Source: Pedococcus dokdonensis
GTDB lineage: Bacteria; Actinomycetota; Actinomycetes; Actinomycetales; Dermatophilaceae
Length of the DNA: 64,000 nucleotides
Direction: 5' to 3'
Assembly (NCBI RefSeq): GCF_900104525.1
Contig: NZ_LT629711.1
Coordinates: 186,001 to 250,000 of the forward strand
The notes under the pieces are model-generated. The model was not told the origin of the DNA. It worked only from the letters and a program-made list of their open reading frames with translations, and ran no database searches. Shown here piece by piece: positions 53,101-62,231 of this stretch. A program made the translations under genes and the position numbers. The first letter of the stretch is position 1. Each line of letters starts with the position of its first letter.

Positions 53101-54137
53101 CGCGGCACCGAGTGGACCGTGCCGATCGTGCCCGGGTTGGTGAGGGTGAGCGTCGTGCCCTGGAAGTCCTCGACGGTGAGCTTGCCACCGCGGGCCTTGC
53201 GGACGACGTCCTCGTAGGCCGTCCAGAAGTGGGCGAAGTCCATCGCCTCAGCCGACTTGATCGACGGCACGAGCAGCTGTCGGGTGCCGTCGGGCTTGGC
53301 CATGTCGATGGCCAGGCCGAGGTTGACGTGGCCGGGGATGACGATCGCCGGCTTGCCGTTCTCCTCGGTGAACCCGTTGTTCATCTCCGGCATGTGGCCG
53401 AGCGCCTTGACCAGGGCGTAGCCGATCAGGTGGGTGAAGGAGACCTTGCCACCGCGCGAGCGCTGCAGGTGGTTGTTGATGACGACGCGGTTGTCGATGA
53501 GCAGCTTGGCCGGCACGGCGCGCACGCTGGTGGCGGTGGGGACGCTCAGCGAGCTCTCCATGTTGGTCACCGTGCGGGCGCTGGCGCCCCGCAGCGGCTT
53601 GACCTGGTCCTGGTTGACGACCTCGGGCTGGCGGGGCGCTGCGGCCTCGCGGGGCTTGGGCGCCTCCTTGACGGCGGCGGTCTCGCCGCCGGTGCCGGCC
53701 TCCTTGTCGTCGGGCTTGTCGGCCACGGCCTTGTCGGAGCTGGCGTCCGGCTTGTCGGTGCTCTGTCCGGAGGTGGTCTGCGCCGCCTCGGGCGCCTGCG
53801 GGGCCGGAGCCTGCGGGGCCGGAGCCTGCGCGGCCGGAGCCTGCGCGGCCGGGGCCTGCTGAGGTGCCTGGGCGGTCTGAGGTGCCTGGGCGGTCGGCGC
53901 AGGGGCGGCCGGTGCTGCGGTGGTCGGCGCAGGGGCGCTTCCGTTGGTGCCGGACCCGTTGGTCCCCGCACCCTCGGACGGCTGGTAGTCGGCGCTCTGC
54001 TTGTCCTCGAACAGCGCCCACCAAGCCTTGTCCACGGAGTTCTTGTCGTTCTGGAACTTCTCATACAGCTCGTCCACGAGCCACTCGTTCGGCCCGAAGG
54101 CCGCCATCGGGTCGTTGGACGGGGACTGGTCGGGCAC
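50199..54137 (-). CDS. kgd: Multifunctional 2-oxoglutarate decarboxylase/dehydrogenase
   Basis: A 1312-residue Kgd protein. Residues about 1-45 form the E1-type start ([20 protein letters not shown]), 50-170 an Ala/Pro/Gln-rich linker ([16 protein letters not shown]), 180-410 an E2-like acyltransferase domain ([37 protein letters not shown]), and the rest the thiamine-diphosphate E1 domain ([16 protein letters not shown] about 612, [19 protein letters not shown] about 716). It feeds succinyl units into the TCA cycle. GTG 54137 has AAAGAGG about ten bases upstream. The linker is longer than in mycobacterial Kgd. Confidence 0.95.
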   Translation of the reverse strand: MPDQSPSNDPMAAFGPNEWLVDELYEKFQNDKNSVDKAWWALFEDKQSADYQPSEGAGTNGSGTNGSAPAPTTAAPAAPAPTAQAPQTAQAPQQAPAAQAPAAQAPAPQAPAPQAPEAAQTTSGQSTDKPDASSDKAVADKPDDKEAGTGGETAAVKEAPKPREAAAPRQPEVVNQDQVKPLRGASARTVTNMESSLSVPTATSVRAVPAKLLIDNRVVINNHLQRSRGGKVSFTHLIGYALVKALGHMPEMNNGFTEENGKPAIVIPGHVNLGLAIDMAKPDGTRQLLVPSIKSAEAMDFAHFWTAYEDVVRKARGGKLTVEDFQGTTLTLTNPGTIGTVHSVPRLMAGQGAIIGVGALEYPAEWQGASQETLNRNAVSKILTLTSTYDHRIIQGAQSGDFLRIVHQLLLGENGFYDEIFESLRLPYEPVRWVQDISAHHDDDVNKTARVQELIHAYRVRGHLMADTDPLEYRQRRHPDLDVTSHGLTLWDLERDFATGGFGGAPMLRLRKILGILRDSYCRTIGTEYMHIQDPEQRRWLQAKIEVGYAKPGPEEQLRILRRLNAAEAFETFLQTKFVGQKRFSLEGGESVIALLDRILCRAAADDMDEVCIGMPHRGRLNVLANIAGKSYGQIFREFEGKQDPKSVQGSGDVKYHLGTEGEFVAEDGSKTKVYLAANPSHLEAVNPVLEGITRAKQDRLDLAGEDFTVLPLLMHGDAAFAGQGVVAETLNLSQLRGYRTGGTIHVVINNQVGFTTSPSASRSSTYSTDVARMIQAPIFHVNGDDPEACVRVAELAYEFRQTFNKDVVIDMVCYRRRGHNEGDDPSMTQPLMYNLIEAKRSVRKLYTESLIGRGDISQEDAEAALRDYQQQLERVFVETKAALKDPTPGDRADATLAGTDAEGHSGLEPPTAQSTDQATRSADQTAIPADQLQHIGDAFVNPPKGFTVHPKLLQAMEKRAQSTRDGGIDWATGELLAFGSLLMEGTPVRLAGQDSRRGTFVQRHAVLIDKHTAEEWTPLLYLGEGQARFWVYDSLLSEFAAMGFEYGYSVERPDALVLWEAQFGDFFNGAQTIVDEFISSSEQKWGQRSSVVLLLPHGYEGQGPDHSSARIERFLQMCAEDNMTVASPSTPASYFHLLRRQAYARPRRPLIVFTPKSMLRLKAASSMPQEFTEGTFRPVLPDRASFDDAGVTRVLLASGKVVYDLEAAREKAGDTSTAIVRVEQLAPIPAQEIAAELAKYPGAEVVWVQDEPANQGAWPFVAMNLPQGLADLGETRPLRIVSRKASASPATGSSKRHAEQQAELIAAAFAR

Positions 54138-54190
54138 GGCTGATACGCCTCTTTCATAGCGTCGACAATGACGGGCACGTTGGTGCTCCC

Positions 54191-54196
54191 AGCCTA
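54191..54196 (-). promoter_or_regulatory. Candidate -10 box of kgd
   Basis: On the minus strand TAGGCT lies about 54 bases before the kgd GTG. The rest of 54138-54303 shows no other signal. Weak evidence. Confidence 0.3.
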
Positions 54197-54303
54197 TCCC
54201 CGAGCGTGCCGCTGCGCTGCGGCGGGGAAGAGGTTTCCGGGGCGACCTGCGCCACGTCCGCGCGCCCGCGTCGACCGGCGCCTCCCGGGCACCCCCACCA
54301 GCG

Positions 54304-54354
54304 GGTATGCCGCGGGGCCGGGTCCCGGGCTGGGACCCGGCCCCGCGGCATACC
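54304..54354. terminator. Perfect 23-bp hairpin after the ABC-2 permease gene
   Basis: Arms 54304-54326 and 54332-54354 pair without mismatch around a GGGCT loop, 19 bases past the permease stop on the minus strand. Outer sequence GGTATGCCGCG matches the kgd terminator. Confidence 0.8.
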
Positions 54355-54373
54355 TGGGCCTGCTCGCGGTCGC

Positions 54374-55180
54374 CTAGCTGATGTCGCTCCGGACGGTGCG
54401 CCACGAGCCGAAACCGGCCAGCACCGCGGCGTAGGCCGCCAGCACGAGGGCGCCGGCCCACCACGCCAGCGGCTTGACCGAGTTGTCGCCTCCCTGGGTG
54501 ACGCCGTTGACCATGGCCTGGGTCGCCGCCGACGGGAGGTACTGCACGATGTGGTCCTTGCCGAACTCCCAGAAGCTGAGGCCGAAACCGGCCAGCGGCT
54601 CGACGATCCAGGCGACGCCGATCGAGATCAGCAGGGCCGCCACCTGGTTGGGGATGAGGATGCCGGCGCCGAGACCGATCAGCGCCCACAGCCCCAGGAC
54701 GAGGAGGCTCAGGGCGAGGCTGCGGAAGACACCTGCGGTCGGGAAGGCCGCGAACCCGCGCGAGCTGAGCACGATGGCTCCCGCGATGATCGACCCGGCC
54801 AGCGAGATGAGGCCGTAGATGGCTCCGATCCCGAGCAGCGCGATGACCTTGGCACCCATCACCTTGGCCCGCTTGGGCGTCCCGAGGAAGGTGCTGGTGA
54901 TGGTCTTGTGGCGGTACTCGCTGCCGATCTGCATGACGCCGATCGTCAGCGTGAGCAGGTAGCCGATGCTCAGGCCACTCGTGTAGACGCTGTTGGCGAT
55001 CTGCTCGGGGGTGCCGGTCGGCGCGCCGTTGGCGACGTCGGCAGCGCTCTGCGGCTGGGTGAAGAGGAAGCCGAAGAGCACGGCGAGACCGGCTCCGGCC
55101 ACGAACATGGCGATGGCGAGCCCCCACCACATCCGCGTGGTGAAGAACTTGCGGAACTCGGCCTTGATGGCGTTGGTCAT
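54374..55180 (-). CDS. ABC-2 type transporter permease
   Basis: A 268-residue permease with six helices. [20 protein letters not shown] is the typical N-terminal cytoplasmic-to-helix transition, followed by an outer loop ([19 protein letters not shown]), then [19 protein letters not shown] (a signature of this permease group). It partners with the ATPase gene it overlaps by four bases. Direction is export; substrate unknown (often bacteriocin- or lantibiotic-immunity-like or lipid export). Confidence 0.9.
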   Translation of the reverse strand: MTNAIKAEFRKFFTTRMWWGLAIAMFVAGAGLAVLFGFLFTQPQSAADVANGAPTGTPEQIANSVYTSGLSIGYLLTLTIGVMQIGSEYRHKTITSTFLGTPKRAKVMGAKVIALLGIGAIYGLISLAGSIIAGAIVLSSRGFAAFPTAGVFRSLALSLLVLGLWALIGLGAGILIPNQVAALLISIGVAWIVEPLAGFGLSFWEFGKDHIVQYLPSAATQAMVNGVTQGGDNSVKPLAWWAGALVLAAYAAVLAGFGSWRTVRSDIS

Positions 55181-56175
55181 TCGTTGCCCCCTTCCTGTCC
55201 GGCGATCGCATCTCGCTCGGTCGCCGCGCCCTGCCCTGCGGCGCCGGCGCCGAGGTTGCGGTTGGTGCCCTCGGTGAGCTCGAAGAACAACGCCTCGAGG
55301 TCGGTGGTGGCCTGGCGCAGCTCGTAGATCGGCAGACCGGCTCGCAGCGCGACGTCCCCGACCAGGCGCAGGTCATGAGTCTCGGCCAGCAGGCTGTCGT
55401 CCTGGACCTTGGTCGTCACGTCGGCCACCCGCAGGGCGCCCGCGAGCGCGTCGAGGTCGGTGGTGCGGACGATGGTGTGCGCCTCACCGTGCAGGTCGTC
55501 CATCGCGCCCTGCTTGATGAGCCGGCCGTTGTTGATGATGACGACGTCGTCGACGGTCTGCTCGACCTCCTGGAGCATGTGGCTCGAGATGAGCACGGTC
55601 TTGCCCTGGGCCGAGAGGTGGCGCAGGAAGCCGCGCAGCCACCGGATGCCCTCGGGGTCGAGGCCGTTGGCCGGCTCGTCGAGGATCAGCACCTGGGGGT
55701 CGCCCAGCATCGCTGCGGCCAGGCCGAGCCGCTGGCGCATGCCCATGGAGTAGCCGCCGGCCCGCTTGCGCGCGGCGGCAGGGATGCCCACGAGCTCGAG
55801 CATCTCGTCGACCCGTTGCACCCCGACCCCTGCCGTGTCGGCCAGGACCCGAAGGTGGTCGCGGCCGGTGCGACCGGGGTGGAAGTTGGTGGCCTCGAGG
55901 GCCGAGCCCACGACCGCCATCGGCTGGGTGATCTCGCGGTAGCTCTGGCCGCCGATCGTGGCGGCCCCGCTCGATGGGTTGACCAGGCCGAGCAGCATGC
56001 GCAGCGTGGTCGTCTTGCCGGCGCCGTTGGGGCCGAGGAAGCCGGTGATCCGACCCGGCTCGACGGTGAAGGAGAGGTTGTCGACGGCGGTGAAGCTGCC
56101 GAACCGCTTGGTCAGGTCGCGCACCTCGATGCGTGCGCCTTCGGTCACTCGTGGTGGTGTCGTCGTCGTGGTCAT
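55177..56175 (-). CDS. ABC-2 type transporter ATPase
   Basis: A 332-residue ATPase of the multidrug/bacitracin type. [20 protein letters not shown], Walker [27 protein letters not shown] signature, Walker [20 protein letters not shown] and [12 protein letters not shown] are intact. The C-terminal 80 residues contain the usual [17 protein letters not shown] regulatory region and an Ala/Gly-rich tail. ATG 56175 follows GGGGG. It overlaps the permease gene by four bases. Confidence 0.92.
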   Translation of the reverse strand: MTTTTTPPRVTEGARIEVRDLTKRFGSFTAVDNLSFTVEPGRITGFLGPNGAGKTTTLRMLLGLVNPSSGAATIGGQSYREITQPMAVVGSALEATNFHPGRTGRDHLRVLADTAGVGVQRVDEMLELVGIPAAARKRAGGYSMGMRQRLGLAAAMLGDPQVLILDEPANGLDPEGIRWLRGFLRHLSAQGKTVLISSHMLQEVEQTVDDVVIINNGRLIKQGAMDDLHGEAHTIVRTTDLDALAGALRVADVTTKVQDDSLLAETHDLRLVGDVALRAGLPIYELRQATTDLEALFFELTEGTNRNLGAGAAGQGAATERDAIAGQEGGNE

Positions 56176-56249
56176 CGTTCCCCCGGGGTAGGTCTCATGA
56201 CGGCATCCTCCCAACTCACGTAGGGGGAGGGTCAACCGGGTTGTCGCCC

Positions 56250-56255
56250 TAGGAT
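56250..56255 (+). promoter_or_regulatory. Near-leaderless -10 box for the CNNM/CorC pair
   Basis: TAGGAT ends nine bases before ATG 56265, slightly further than in the other leaderless promoters of the window. Confidence 0.4.
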
Positions 56256-56264
56256 GGCCGCACT

Positions 56265-57740
56265 ATGACCGAATGGCTGCTGGTCCTGACCGGCGTGGGG
56301 CTGACGATCGGGACCGCCGTCTTCGTCGCCACGGAGTTCTCCCTGGTGGCCCTCGACCGGCCCACCGTGCAGAAGGCCGTGGACGCGGGGGACACCCGGG
56401 CGGAGGTGGTGCTGGGGTCGCTGCGCGGTCTCTCGACCCAGCTGTCCGCCGCCCAGGTGGGCATCACGCTGACGACGTTGGTGCTCGGGTTCCTGGCCAC
56501 CCCGTCGCTCGGAGCCCTGCTCGAGACGCCCCTGCACGCCCTGGGGCTGCGGGGCTCCACCCTCGACTCGGTGGCTGCGGTCCTGGCGCTGGTCATCGCC
56601 ACGCTCTTCTCGATGGTCTTCGGTGAGCTCCTGCCGCAGTTCCTCGGCATCTCCGCCCCGCTCGCGACGGCCAAGGTCGTGGCGATGCCGGTCCGCGGGT
56701 TCGCCGTGGTCGCCCGTCCGCTGATCTTCGTGCTGAACGGCTCGGCCAACCTCTTCCTGCGGGCGCTGGGCATCACCCCTCAGGAGGAGCTGTCGGGCGC
56801 CCGCACCCCGCAGGAGCTCGCCTCCCTGGTGCGACGCTCTGCCGAGGCAGGCACCCTCGACGCGGGCACCGCGCGCCTGGTCACCAAGTCGCTCGGGTTC
56901 GGCGAGCAGACCGCGGCCGACGTGATGAGCCCGCGGGCCCGGGCCTCGTCGATCGAGCGGACCGCCACCGCCGAGGACGTCGTGCGGCTCGCCCGCCGCA
57001 CCGGGCACTCCCGCTTCCCGGTGACGGGGGAGGACTGGGACGACATCGACGGCGTCGTCCACGTGAAGCGCGCCATCGCGGTGCCGCACGAGCGCCGGCG
57101 GGACGTGCCGGTGTCGGCGCTCATGGTGCCGCCGCTGCTCGTGCCGGAGACGATCCGCCTCGACCCGCTGCTGCTGATGCTGCGCGAGCACGGGCTCCAG
57201 CTGGCCATCGTCGTCGACGAGTACGGCGGAACGGCGGGCATCGTCACGCTGGAGGACGTCGTCGAGGAGATCGTCGGGGAGGTGTCCGACGAGCACGACG
57301 TGTTCCGCACCACCGGGCGACAGTTCACCGACGGCTCATGGACGGTGCCGGGGTTGTGGCGACCCGACGAGGTGCGCGAGCGGCTGGGCGCCGTCGTCCC
57401 GGACGGTCCGGCCTACGAGACGACCGGCGGCTTCGTGATGGCCGACCTCGGCCGCATCCCCGCGGTCGGCGACAGCGTCTCGATCGACGGGTGGGACATC
57501 ACCGTGCTCGCGATGGACGGCATGCGGGCCGACCGGCTGCGCTTCGTCCCGACGGTCGACCACGACGCCGACGAGGCAGGACGCGGCCGGGCTGCACCCG
57601 GCGGCGCGACCGCAGCGGGCAGCGGCACCGCGTCGGGCGGCGGCACCGCAGCGGGCGGCGGCACCGCGTCGGGCGGCGGCACCCCGCCCGGCGGCCGCTC
57701 GGTCACCGCTGGCGGCCGGCCCGCGGAGGATCCCCGATGA
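56265..57740 (+). CDS. CNNM/HlyC-CorC family membrane protein (first copy)
   Basis: A 491-residue transporter-like protein. A CNNM/DUF21 domain of about four helices (LVLTGVGLTIGTAVFVATEF, AQVGITLTTLVLGFLATPSL, FSMVFGELLPQFLGI) is followed by two CBS domains (VMSPRARASSIERTATAEDV; IRLDPLLLMLREHGLQLAIV) and a CorC_HlyC domain (LEDVVEEIVGEVSDEHD to about residue 430). The family exports Mg2+ or Co2+. The last 50 residues are a GTA-S/A-GG repeat with no conserved role. It overlaps its paralogue by four bases. Confidence 0.9.
   Translation: MTEWLLVLTGVGLTIGTAVFVATEFSLVALDRPTVQKAVDAGDTRAEVVLGSLRGLSTQLSAAQVGITLTTLVLGFLATPSLGALLETPLHALGLRGSTLDSVAAVLALVIATLFSMVFGELLPQFLGISAPLATAKVVAMPVRGFAVVARPLIFVLNGSANLFLRALGITPQEELSGARTPQELASLVRRSAEAGTLDAGTARLVTKSLGFGEQTAADVMSPRARASSIERTATAEDVVRLARRTGHSRFPVTGEDWDDIDGVVHVKRAIAVPHERRRDVPVSALMVPPLLVPETIRLDPLLLMLREHGLQLAIVVDEYGGTAGIVTLEDVVEEIVGEVSDEHDVFRTTGRQFTDGSWTVPGLWRPDEVRERLGAVVPDGPAYETTGGFVMADLGRIPAVGDSVSIDGWDITVLAMDGMRADRLRFVPTVDHDADEAGRGRAAPGGATAAGSGTASGGGTAAGGGTASGGGTPPGGRSVTAGGRPAEDPR
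57609..57695 (+). repeat. 18-bp coding tandem repeat in the CNNM C-terminus
   Basis: Four 18-bp units (starting at 57609, 57627, 57645, 57663) and a degenerate fifth encode six-residue repeats of the GTA(S/A)GG type. The repeat length keeps the frame, so copy number can vary without breaking the protein. Confidence 0.85.
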
Positions 57741-58771
57741 GCGGCGTCGCGATCTGGGTCACGATCCTGCTGCTGCTCCTCAATGCGTTTTTCGTCGGCG
57801 CGGAGTTCGCCGCGATGGCAGCCCGCCGCTCCACGCTGGAGCCGTTGGCGGCCAACGGTTCCCGGCGTGCGCAGGTCTGCCTCGACGCACTCGAGCAGAT
57901 GGGCTCCCTCCTCGCCTGCGCCCAGCTCGGCATCACCGTCTGCTCGGTGCTGCTGGGTGCCATCTCCGAGGCCGCCCTGCACCACGCCCTCGAGCCGGTC
58001 GTGCACCACCTGGGGCTGCCCGAGGGGGTCACCGACGGCCTGGCCCTCGCCCTCGCGCTCCTCATCGTGGTCTACCTGCACGTCGTCGTGGGCGAGATGA
58101 TCCCCAAGAACCTCGCGCTCGCAGGCCCCGAGCGCTCGGCTCTGGTGCTGGTGCCGGTGCTGCTCTACATCACCCGGGCGCTGCGGCCGATCATCGCCGT
58201 CATGGAGTCGCTCGCGAAGGCGCTGGTGCGGCTCTTCCGGGTTGAGCCCAAGGACGAGATCACCTCCGCGTTCACCGTGGAGGAGGTCGAGCACATCCTC
58301 GCCGAGAGCCATCACGAAGGGCTGATCGAGGAGGGTCAGCACGGCCTGGTCGGGGCCGCCCTCGAGTTCAGCGACAAGGACGCCGTCGACGTCGCCGTGT
58401 CGCTGTCCGACCTGGTCACCCTGCCCCTCACGGCGACCCCGGACGACGTCGAGCGGCTCGTCGCCAAGCGCGGCTTCTCCCGCTACCCGATGCTCGACCG
58501 GGCCGGCGAGCTCAGCGGCTACCTCCACCTCAAGGACGTGCTCTACGCCGACGACACCGAGCGTGACATCGCGGTGCCGGTGAAGCGAGTGCGCAAGCTG
58601 GCCACCGTGCAGGCCGCCGACGAGGTCGAGGAGGTCCTGCGCACCATGCAGCGCACCGGTTCGCACCTGGCACGGGTGGTCGACCCGGAGGGCACCGACA
58701 TCGGGGTGGTCTTCCTCGAGGACGTCATCGAGGAGCTGGTCGGCGAGGTCACCGACGCCTCACAACGCTGA
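57737..58771 (+). CDS. CNNM/HlyC-CorC family membrane protein (second copy)
   Basis: A 344-residue paralogue. CNNM domain: WVTILLLLLNAFFVGAEFAA, AQLGITVCSVLLGAISEAA, VVVGEMIPKNLALAGPER. CBS pair: VSLSDLVTLPLTATPDDVER, KRGFSRYPMLDRAGELSGYL, VKRVRKLATVQAADEVEEVL. The C-terminal CorC_HlyC domain is missing, so it is shorter than its neighbour; the two overlapping genes may make a heteromeric transporter (inference). It overlaps the convergent DUF559-like gene by 23 bases. Confidence 0.88.
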   Translation: MSGVAIWVTILLLLLNAFFVGAEFAAMAARRSTLEPLAANGSRRAQVCLDALEQMGSLLACAQLGITVCSVLLGAISEAALHHALEPVVHHLGLPEGVTDGLALALALLIVVYLHVVVGEMIPKNLALAGPERSALVLVPVLLYITRALRPIIAVMESLAKALVRLFRVEPKDEITSAFTVEEVEHILAESHHEGLIEEGQHGLVGAALEFSDKDAVDVAVSLSDLVTLPLTATPDDVERLVAKRGFSRYPMLDRAGELSGYLHLKDVLYADDTERDIAVPVKRVRKLATVQAADEVEEVLRTMQRTGSHLARVVDPEGTDIGVVFLEDVIEELVGEVTDASQR

Positions 58772-59801
58772 CCCCGTCCGGACCCGCCGTCAGGCACGTC
58801 GACGTGGTGGCAAATCGACCGTTCCACGCCTTCGGGGGTCGATCTGCCACCACCTCGACGCCAAGATGGCGCGCCAACCGTCGCACCATCGCGACGCGTC
58901 GCGCAGGGTTGAAGTAGTCGCGTTTGGTGAGCTCGACGTACTTCCAGTCGTCGTCCTCGACCAGCAGCCGCCGCGATATGTCGTCGTCGCCTCGGTCGAA
59001 GGTGCCGAAGTGATGACGTCCTTGATACTCACCGACCACCTTCTGGTCCCTCCAGACGAAGTCGCCCCGGCAGACGAACCCGGACCCGTCCGCCGCGGTG
59101 ATCTCACCATTGAGCTCCGGCTCAGGCAGCCCGTACCGAGCGAACAGCAACCGCACCCGGCTCTCCATCGCCGACTCGGAGCCGATCCGCACCCAGCGGA
59201 GTGCCTCACGGAGGCTCCGAACTCCCCGCACCGCGCCGCGGCGCTCCAGGACACGGTGCAACAGGTCCACGGAACCAGCACGGCGGGCGATCTGGTCACC
59301 GATGACCACGAGGTCCTCGATGCCCAACACCGAACCCAGGTCGACCCAGACATCAACGCCGGCAACGACTCGAAGTCCGGCCACCGTGGTCACGCGTCTG
59401 GACTCCAGACCTCTGTGGGCGCGGACCTGAGGGCGGTCGACAGGGTTGCGGTTCGACGTGCGGCAGACGTGCAGGGGCAGCGCGTGCTCATGGCTGCGAG
59501 GCAGGGTGAAACCGTGAAGCAGCGCAGCTGTGCAGTGCGAGAAGGCGGCGTCGCCCGGAAGGACGAGCGCCGCTGCCCGGGCGATGGCCAGGCTGGCTGG
59601 ACGAACCGTAGGGGCCCCGTTGCCGGTCTCGTCGGCGACGGATCCGCCCGTGTCGCCAGCCAGCTGCCGCACTCCATGCAGCGGTCGGACCAGATCGGAC
59701 CCTCGGAGGCGGCCTTTCCCGACGCCGTGTGTGCGTGCCTGCGCCACGGTGAAGGCACCGGCAGCCAGGACGGGAGGTAGTCGAGTGCGTGGTGACGGCA
59801 T
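58749..59801 (-). CDS. DUF559-type (PD-(D/E)XK-like) hypothetical protein
   Basis: A 350-residue protein of a type common in multiple copies in actinobacteria. An N-terminal winged-helix/AbiEi-like part (FTVAQARTHGVGKGRLRGSD, HCTAALLHGFTLP) is followed by a C-terminal endonuclease-like domain: ESRVRLLFARYGLPEPELNG (Glu), RGDFVWRDQKVVGEYQGRHH (Asp and Glu-x-Gln) and DDWKYVELTKRDYFNP. These are the VSR-like DUF559 core residues. Substrate and role are unknown. The last residues lie within a large hairpin. ATG 59801 chosen; ATG 59828 possible. Confidence 0.8.
   Translation of the reverse strand: MPSPRTRLPPVLAAGAFTVAQARTHGVGKGRLRGSDLVRPLHGVRQLAGDTGGSVADETGNGAPTVRPASLAIARAAALVLPGDAAFSHCTAALLHGFTLPRSHEHALPLHVCRTSNRNPVDRPQVRAHRGLESRRVTTVAGLRVVAGVDVWVDLGSVLGIEDLVVIGDQIARRAGSVDLLHRVLERRGAVRGVRSLREALRWVRIGSESAMESRVRLLFARYGLPEPELNGEITAADGSGFVCRGDFVWRDQKVVGEYQGRHHFGTFDRGDDDISRRLLVEDDDWKYVELTKRDYFNPARRVAMVRRLARHLGVEVVADRPPKAWNGRFATTSTCLTAGPDGVSVVRRR
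58797..58860. repeat. Large hairpin at the 3' end of the DUF559-like gene
   Basis: Arms 58797-58820 and 58837-58860 match at 22 of 24 positions around a 16-base loop. It lies inside the last 37 codons of the gene and just beyond the CNNM stop on the other strand, so it could terminate CNNM transcription while encoding the DUF559 C-terminus. Confidence 0.7.
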
Positions 59802-59954
59802 CCGCCCATGATGGCGAGGCGCCGACACACCGAGGCCGAGTCATCCACAGGCCACCCCGACGAGGTGGAAGAACGCGCCTTGGAGTGGCTGGAAGCGCAC
59901 TTTGGCACCCGCTCGAGAGAAGGCGAGAGGCCCTGCCGCAGCAGGGCCTCTCCA

Positions 59955-60029
59955 TGGTGCCCCCGGCAGGATTCGAACCTGCGCTCCCGCCTCCGGAGGG
60001 CGGTGCTCTATCCCCTGAGCTACGGGGGC
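59955..60029 (-). tRNA. tRNA-Arg, anticodon CCG
   Basis: A 75-base cloverleaf including encoded CCA (59955-59957). On the minus strand: acceptor GCCCCCG/CGGGGGC, D-arm with AGGGGAT, anticodon arm CCGCC-CTCCGGA-GGCGG (anticodon CCG, reading CGG), T-arm with GGTTCGAATCC. A pyrimidine precedes and a purine follows the anticodon, as required. Confidence 0.97.
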
Positions 60030-60075
60030 GGACACGTGCGCCCCGCGAAGGAGGCGCCCGCAGAGGTTAGCAGCC

Positions 60076-60081
60076 TAGGGT
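60076..60081 (+). promoter_or_regulatory. Leaderless -10 box for the receiver-domain gene
   Basis: TAGGGT ends seven bases before ATG 60089 and overlaps the alternative start GTG 60080, which argues for the ATG. Confidence 0.55.
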
Positions 60082-60088
60082 GGCTCCC

Positions 60089-60493
60089 ATGGAACGCGGG
60101 GGACTCGTCTACGTCTGCGACGACACGGCGCAGATCCGCCGGCTCATCCGCGTCAACCTCGAGCTGGAGGGCTACGAGGTCCGGGAGGCGGGTGACGGCG
60201 AGGAGCTGGTGGCGGCGCTGCACGATCTCGAGACCCTGCCAGGGGTGATCACGGTCGATGCGCAGATGACCCCCCGCGACGGGTGGTGGACCATCGCCCA
60301 CATCCGGGCCGACCCACGACTGGCCCACATCCCGGTGATCATGGTGACCGCGTCGGTCCAGCAGCACGACCGGGCGCAGGCCCAGGGCTCGGGACTCGAC
60401 GCCTTCCTCGCCAAGCCGTTCGACCCCGACCACCTGCTCGACCTCGTCTCGGGCTTCATGGCCGAGGGAAGGGCGCACACGCCCGCGCCCTAG
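60089..60493 (+). CDS. Stand-alone response-regulator receiver protein
   Basis: A 134-residue CheY-like protein. The acidic pocket is VYVCDDTAQIRR, the phospho-acceptor Asp is in GVITVDAQMTPRDGWW, the switch Thr is in IPVIMVTASVQ, and the Lys is in FLAKPFDPDHL. There is no output domain and no kinase gene next to it. It might act by protein-protein contact. ATG 60089 is preferred (leaderless). Its stop lies only ten bases before the argS GTG. Confidence 0.85.
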   Translation: MERGGLVYVCDDTAQIRRLIRVNLELEGYEVREAGDGEELVAALHDLETLPGVITVDAQMTPRDGWWTIAHIRADPRLAHIPVIMVTASVQQHDRAQAQGSGLDAFLAKPFDPDHLLDLVSGFMAEGRAHTPAP

Positions 60494-60496
60494 ACT
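60491..60496 (+). promoter_or_regulatory. Leaderless -10 box for argS
   Basis: TAGACT overlaps the stop codon of the receiver gene (its TAG starts the box) and ends seven bases before GTG 60504. Confidence 0.55.
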
Positions 60497-60503
60497 TTGG
60501 CGG

Positions 60504-62150
60504 GTGACTCCCGAAGAGCTCTCCGCAGCCATCCGCACCGCCCTCACCGAAGCCGTCGCCGCCGGCGACTTCACCGTGGACGTGCCCGCGGAGGTCCGCG
60601 TGGAGCGACCCAGGAACCGGGACCACGGCGACTGGTCCACCAACGTCGCGCTCCAGCTGGCCAAGGCTGCCGGTATGCCGCCGCGCGACGTCGCGACCAA
60701 GCTCGCCGAGCGCCTGGGCCGGGTCGCCGGCGTCAAGGCCGTCGACATCGCCGGGCCGGGCTTCCTCAACATCACCCTTGATGCCGCGTCGGCGGGCGAG
60801 CTGGCCCGCACCATCGTCGAGGCCGGTGAGGCTTACGGCCGCAACGACTCCGAGGCCGGTCACGTCATCAACGTCGAGTTCATCTCGGCCAACCCGACCG
60901 GACCGCTGCACCTCGGGCACACCCGGTGGGCCGCGCTCGGCGACGCCATGAGCCGGCTGCTCACGGCGTCGGGGGCGACGGTCACGACGGAGTACTACAT
61001 CAACGACGCGGGCGCGCAGATGGACAAGTTCGGCGCGTCGGTCCTGGCCAGCGCGAAGGGCGAGCCCACGCCCGAGGGTGGCTACCCGGGTGCCTACGTC
61101 GACGACCTGGCCGCCACCGCGCTCGCCGCGCGGCCGGACCTGCTCGACCTGCCGGACGACGAGGCGCTGGCCGAGGCCCGCCGGCTCGGGTACGTCGCGC
61201 AGCTGCAGGACATCAAGGACACCCTCGCCGACTTCGGCGTGCACTTCGACGTGTGGTTCTCCGAGGCCGAGCTGCACGACTCGGGCGCGGTCGAGCAGGC
61301 CGTCGCGAGGCTGCGCGAGCAGGGGCACGTCTACGACTCCGAGGGTGCGGTGTGGCTGCGCACCACGGACTTCACCGACGACCGCGACCGGGTGATGGTC
61401 CGCGCGAACGGCGAGCCGACCTACTTCGCCGCCGACGCGGCCTACTACCTGTCCAAGAAGGACCGCGGCTTCGACGAGAAGATCTACCTGCTGGGTGCCG
61501 ACCACCACGGCTACATCAACCGGCTCAAGGCGATCGCGGCCTGCGCCGGTGACGACCCCGAGCACAACATCGAGGTCCAGATCGGCCAGCTGGTCAACCT
61601 CGGCGGCGCCAAGCTGTCCAAGCGGGCCGGCAACATCATCGAGCTGCGCGACCTGATCCGCTGGATCGGCACCGATGCGATCCGTTACTCCCTGTCGCGC
61701 TACCCGGCCGACAGCCCGCTGTCGCTCGACGGCGAGGAGCTGCGCAAGAAGACCAACGACAACCCGGTTTTCTACGTGCAGTACGCCCACGCCCGCACCT
61801 CCAACGTGGCCCGGCTGTCGGCAGAGGACGGCGTGGTGCGCGGCGAGGGCTTCGACCCCTCGTTGCTCACCGACCCGACCGAGGCGGCGCTGCTCGCGAT
61901 CCTCGGTGACTTCCCCCGCGTGGTGGCCCAGGCGGCGCACCTGCGCGAGCCGCACCGGGTGGCGCGCTACCTCGAGGACCTCGCCGGCCACTTCCACAAG
62001 TGGTACGACACCTGCCGGGTCCGGCCGATGAGCGCCGACGAGGAGATCACCGACCTGCACCGGACGCGGCTGTGGCTCAACGACGCGACGCGCCAGGTGC
62101 TCGCCAACGGTCTCGACCTCCTCGGAGTCTCGGCACCCGAGCGGATGTGA
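60504..62150 (+). CDS. argS: Arginyl-tRNA synthetase
   Basis: A 548-residue class Ia synthetase charging tRNA-Arg. An additional N-terminal Add1 domain (residues 1-110; AEVRVERPRNRDHGDWSTNV) is followed by ANPTGPLHLGHTRW (HIGH motif, about 134-140), LGADHHGYINRLKAIAACAG, GGAKLSKRAGNIIELRDL (KMSKS-type) and a helical anticodon domain (NDNPVFYVQYAHARTSNVAR). Length is normal. It starts the argS-lysA-hom arrangement typical of actinobacteria. The GTG start lacks a ribosome site. Confidence 0.96.
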   Translation: MTPEELSAAIRTALTEAVAAGDFTVDVPAEVRVERPRNRDHGDWSTNVALQLAKAAGMPPRDVATKLAERLGRVAGVKAVDIAGPGFLNITLDAASAGELARTIVEAGEAYGRNDSEAGHVINVEFISANPTGPLHLGHTRWAALGDAMSRLLTASGATVTTEYYINDAGAQMDKFGASVLASAKGEPTPEGGYPGAYVDDLAATALAARPDLLDLPDDEALAEARRLGYVAQLQDIKDTLADFGVHFDVWFSEAELHDSGAVEQAVARLREQGHVYDSEGAVWLRTTDFTDDRDRVMVRANGEPTYFAADAAYYLSKKDRGFDEKIYLLGADHHGYINRLKAIAACAGDDPEHNIEVQIGQLVNLGGAKLSKRAGNIIELRDLIRWIGTDAIRYSLSRYPADSPLSLDGEELRKKTNDNPVFYVQYAHARTSNVARLSAEDGVVRGEGFDPSLLTDPTEAALLAILGDFPRVVAQAAHLREPHRVARYLEDLAGHFHKWYDTCRVRPMSADEEITDLHRTRLWLNDATRQVLANGLDLLGVSAPERM

Positions 62151-62231
62151 CCCCGGCCGCGCCGGCCGCGGGACAGTGGGTCCCGGACGCCGACAGGCGC
62201 GGGACGACGGAGCCGGAAAGGCAGGCAGCAG

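Noticed and set aside
50727..54143. A 1138-codon open frame on the plus strand across kgd
   Set aside because: It is antisense to kgd, which has all catalytic motifs. The antisense translation is rich in repeated Arg/Val/Leu/Gly with no domain. Such frames are common opposite GC-rich genes.
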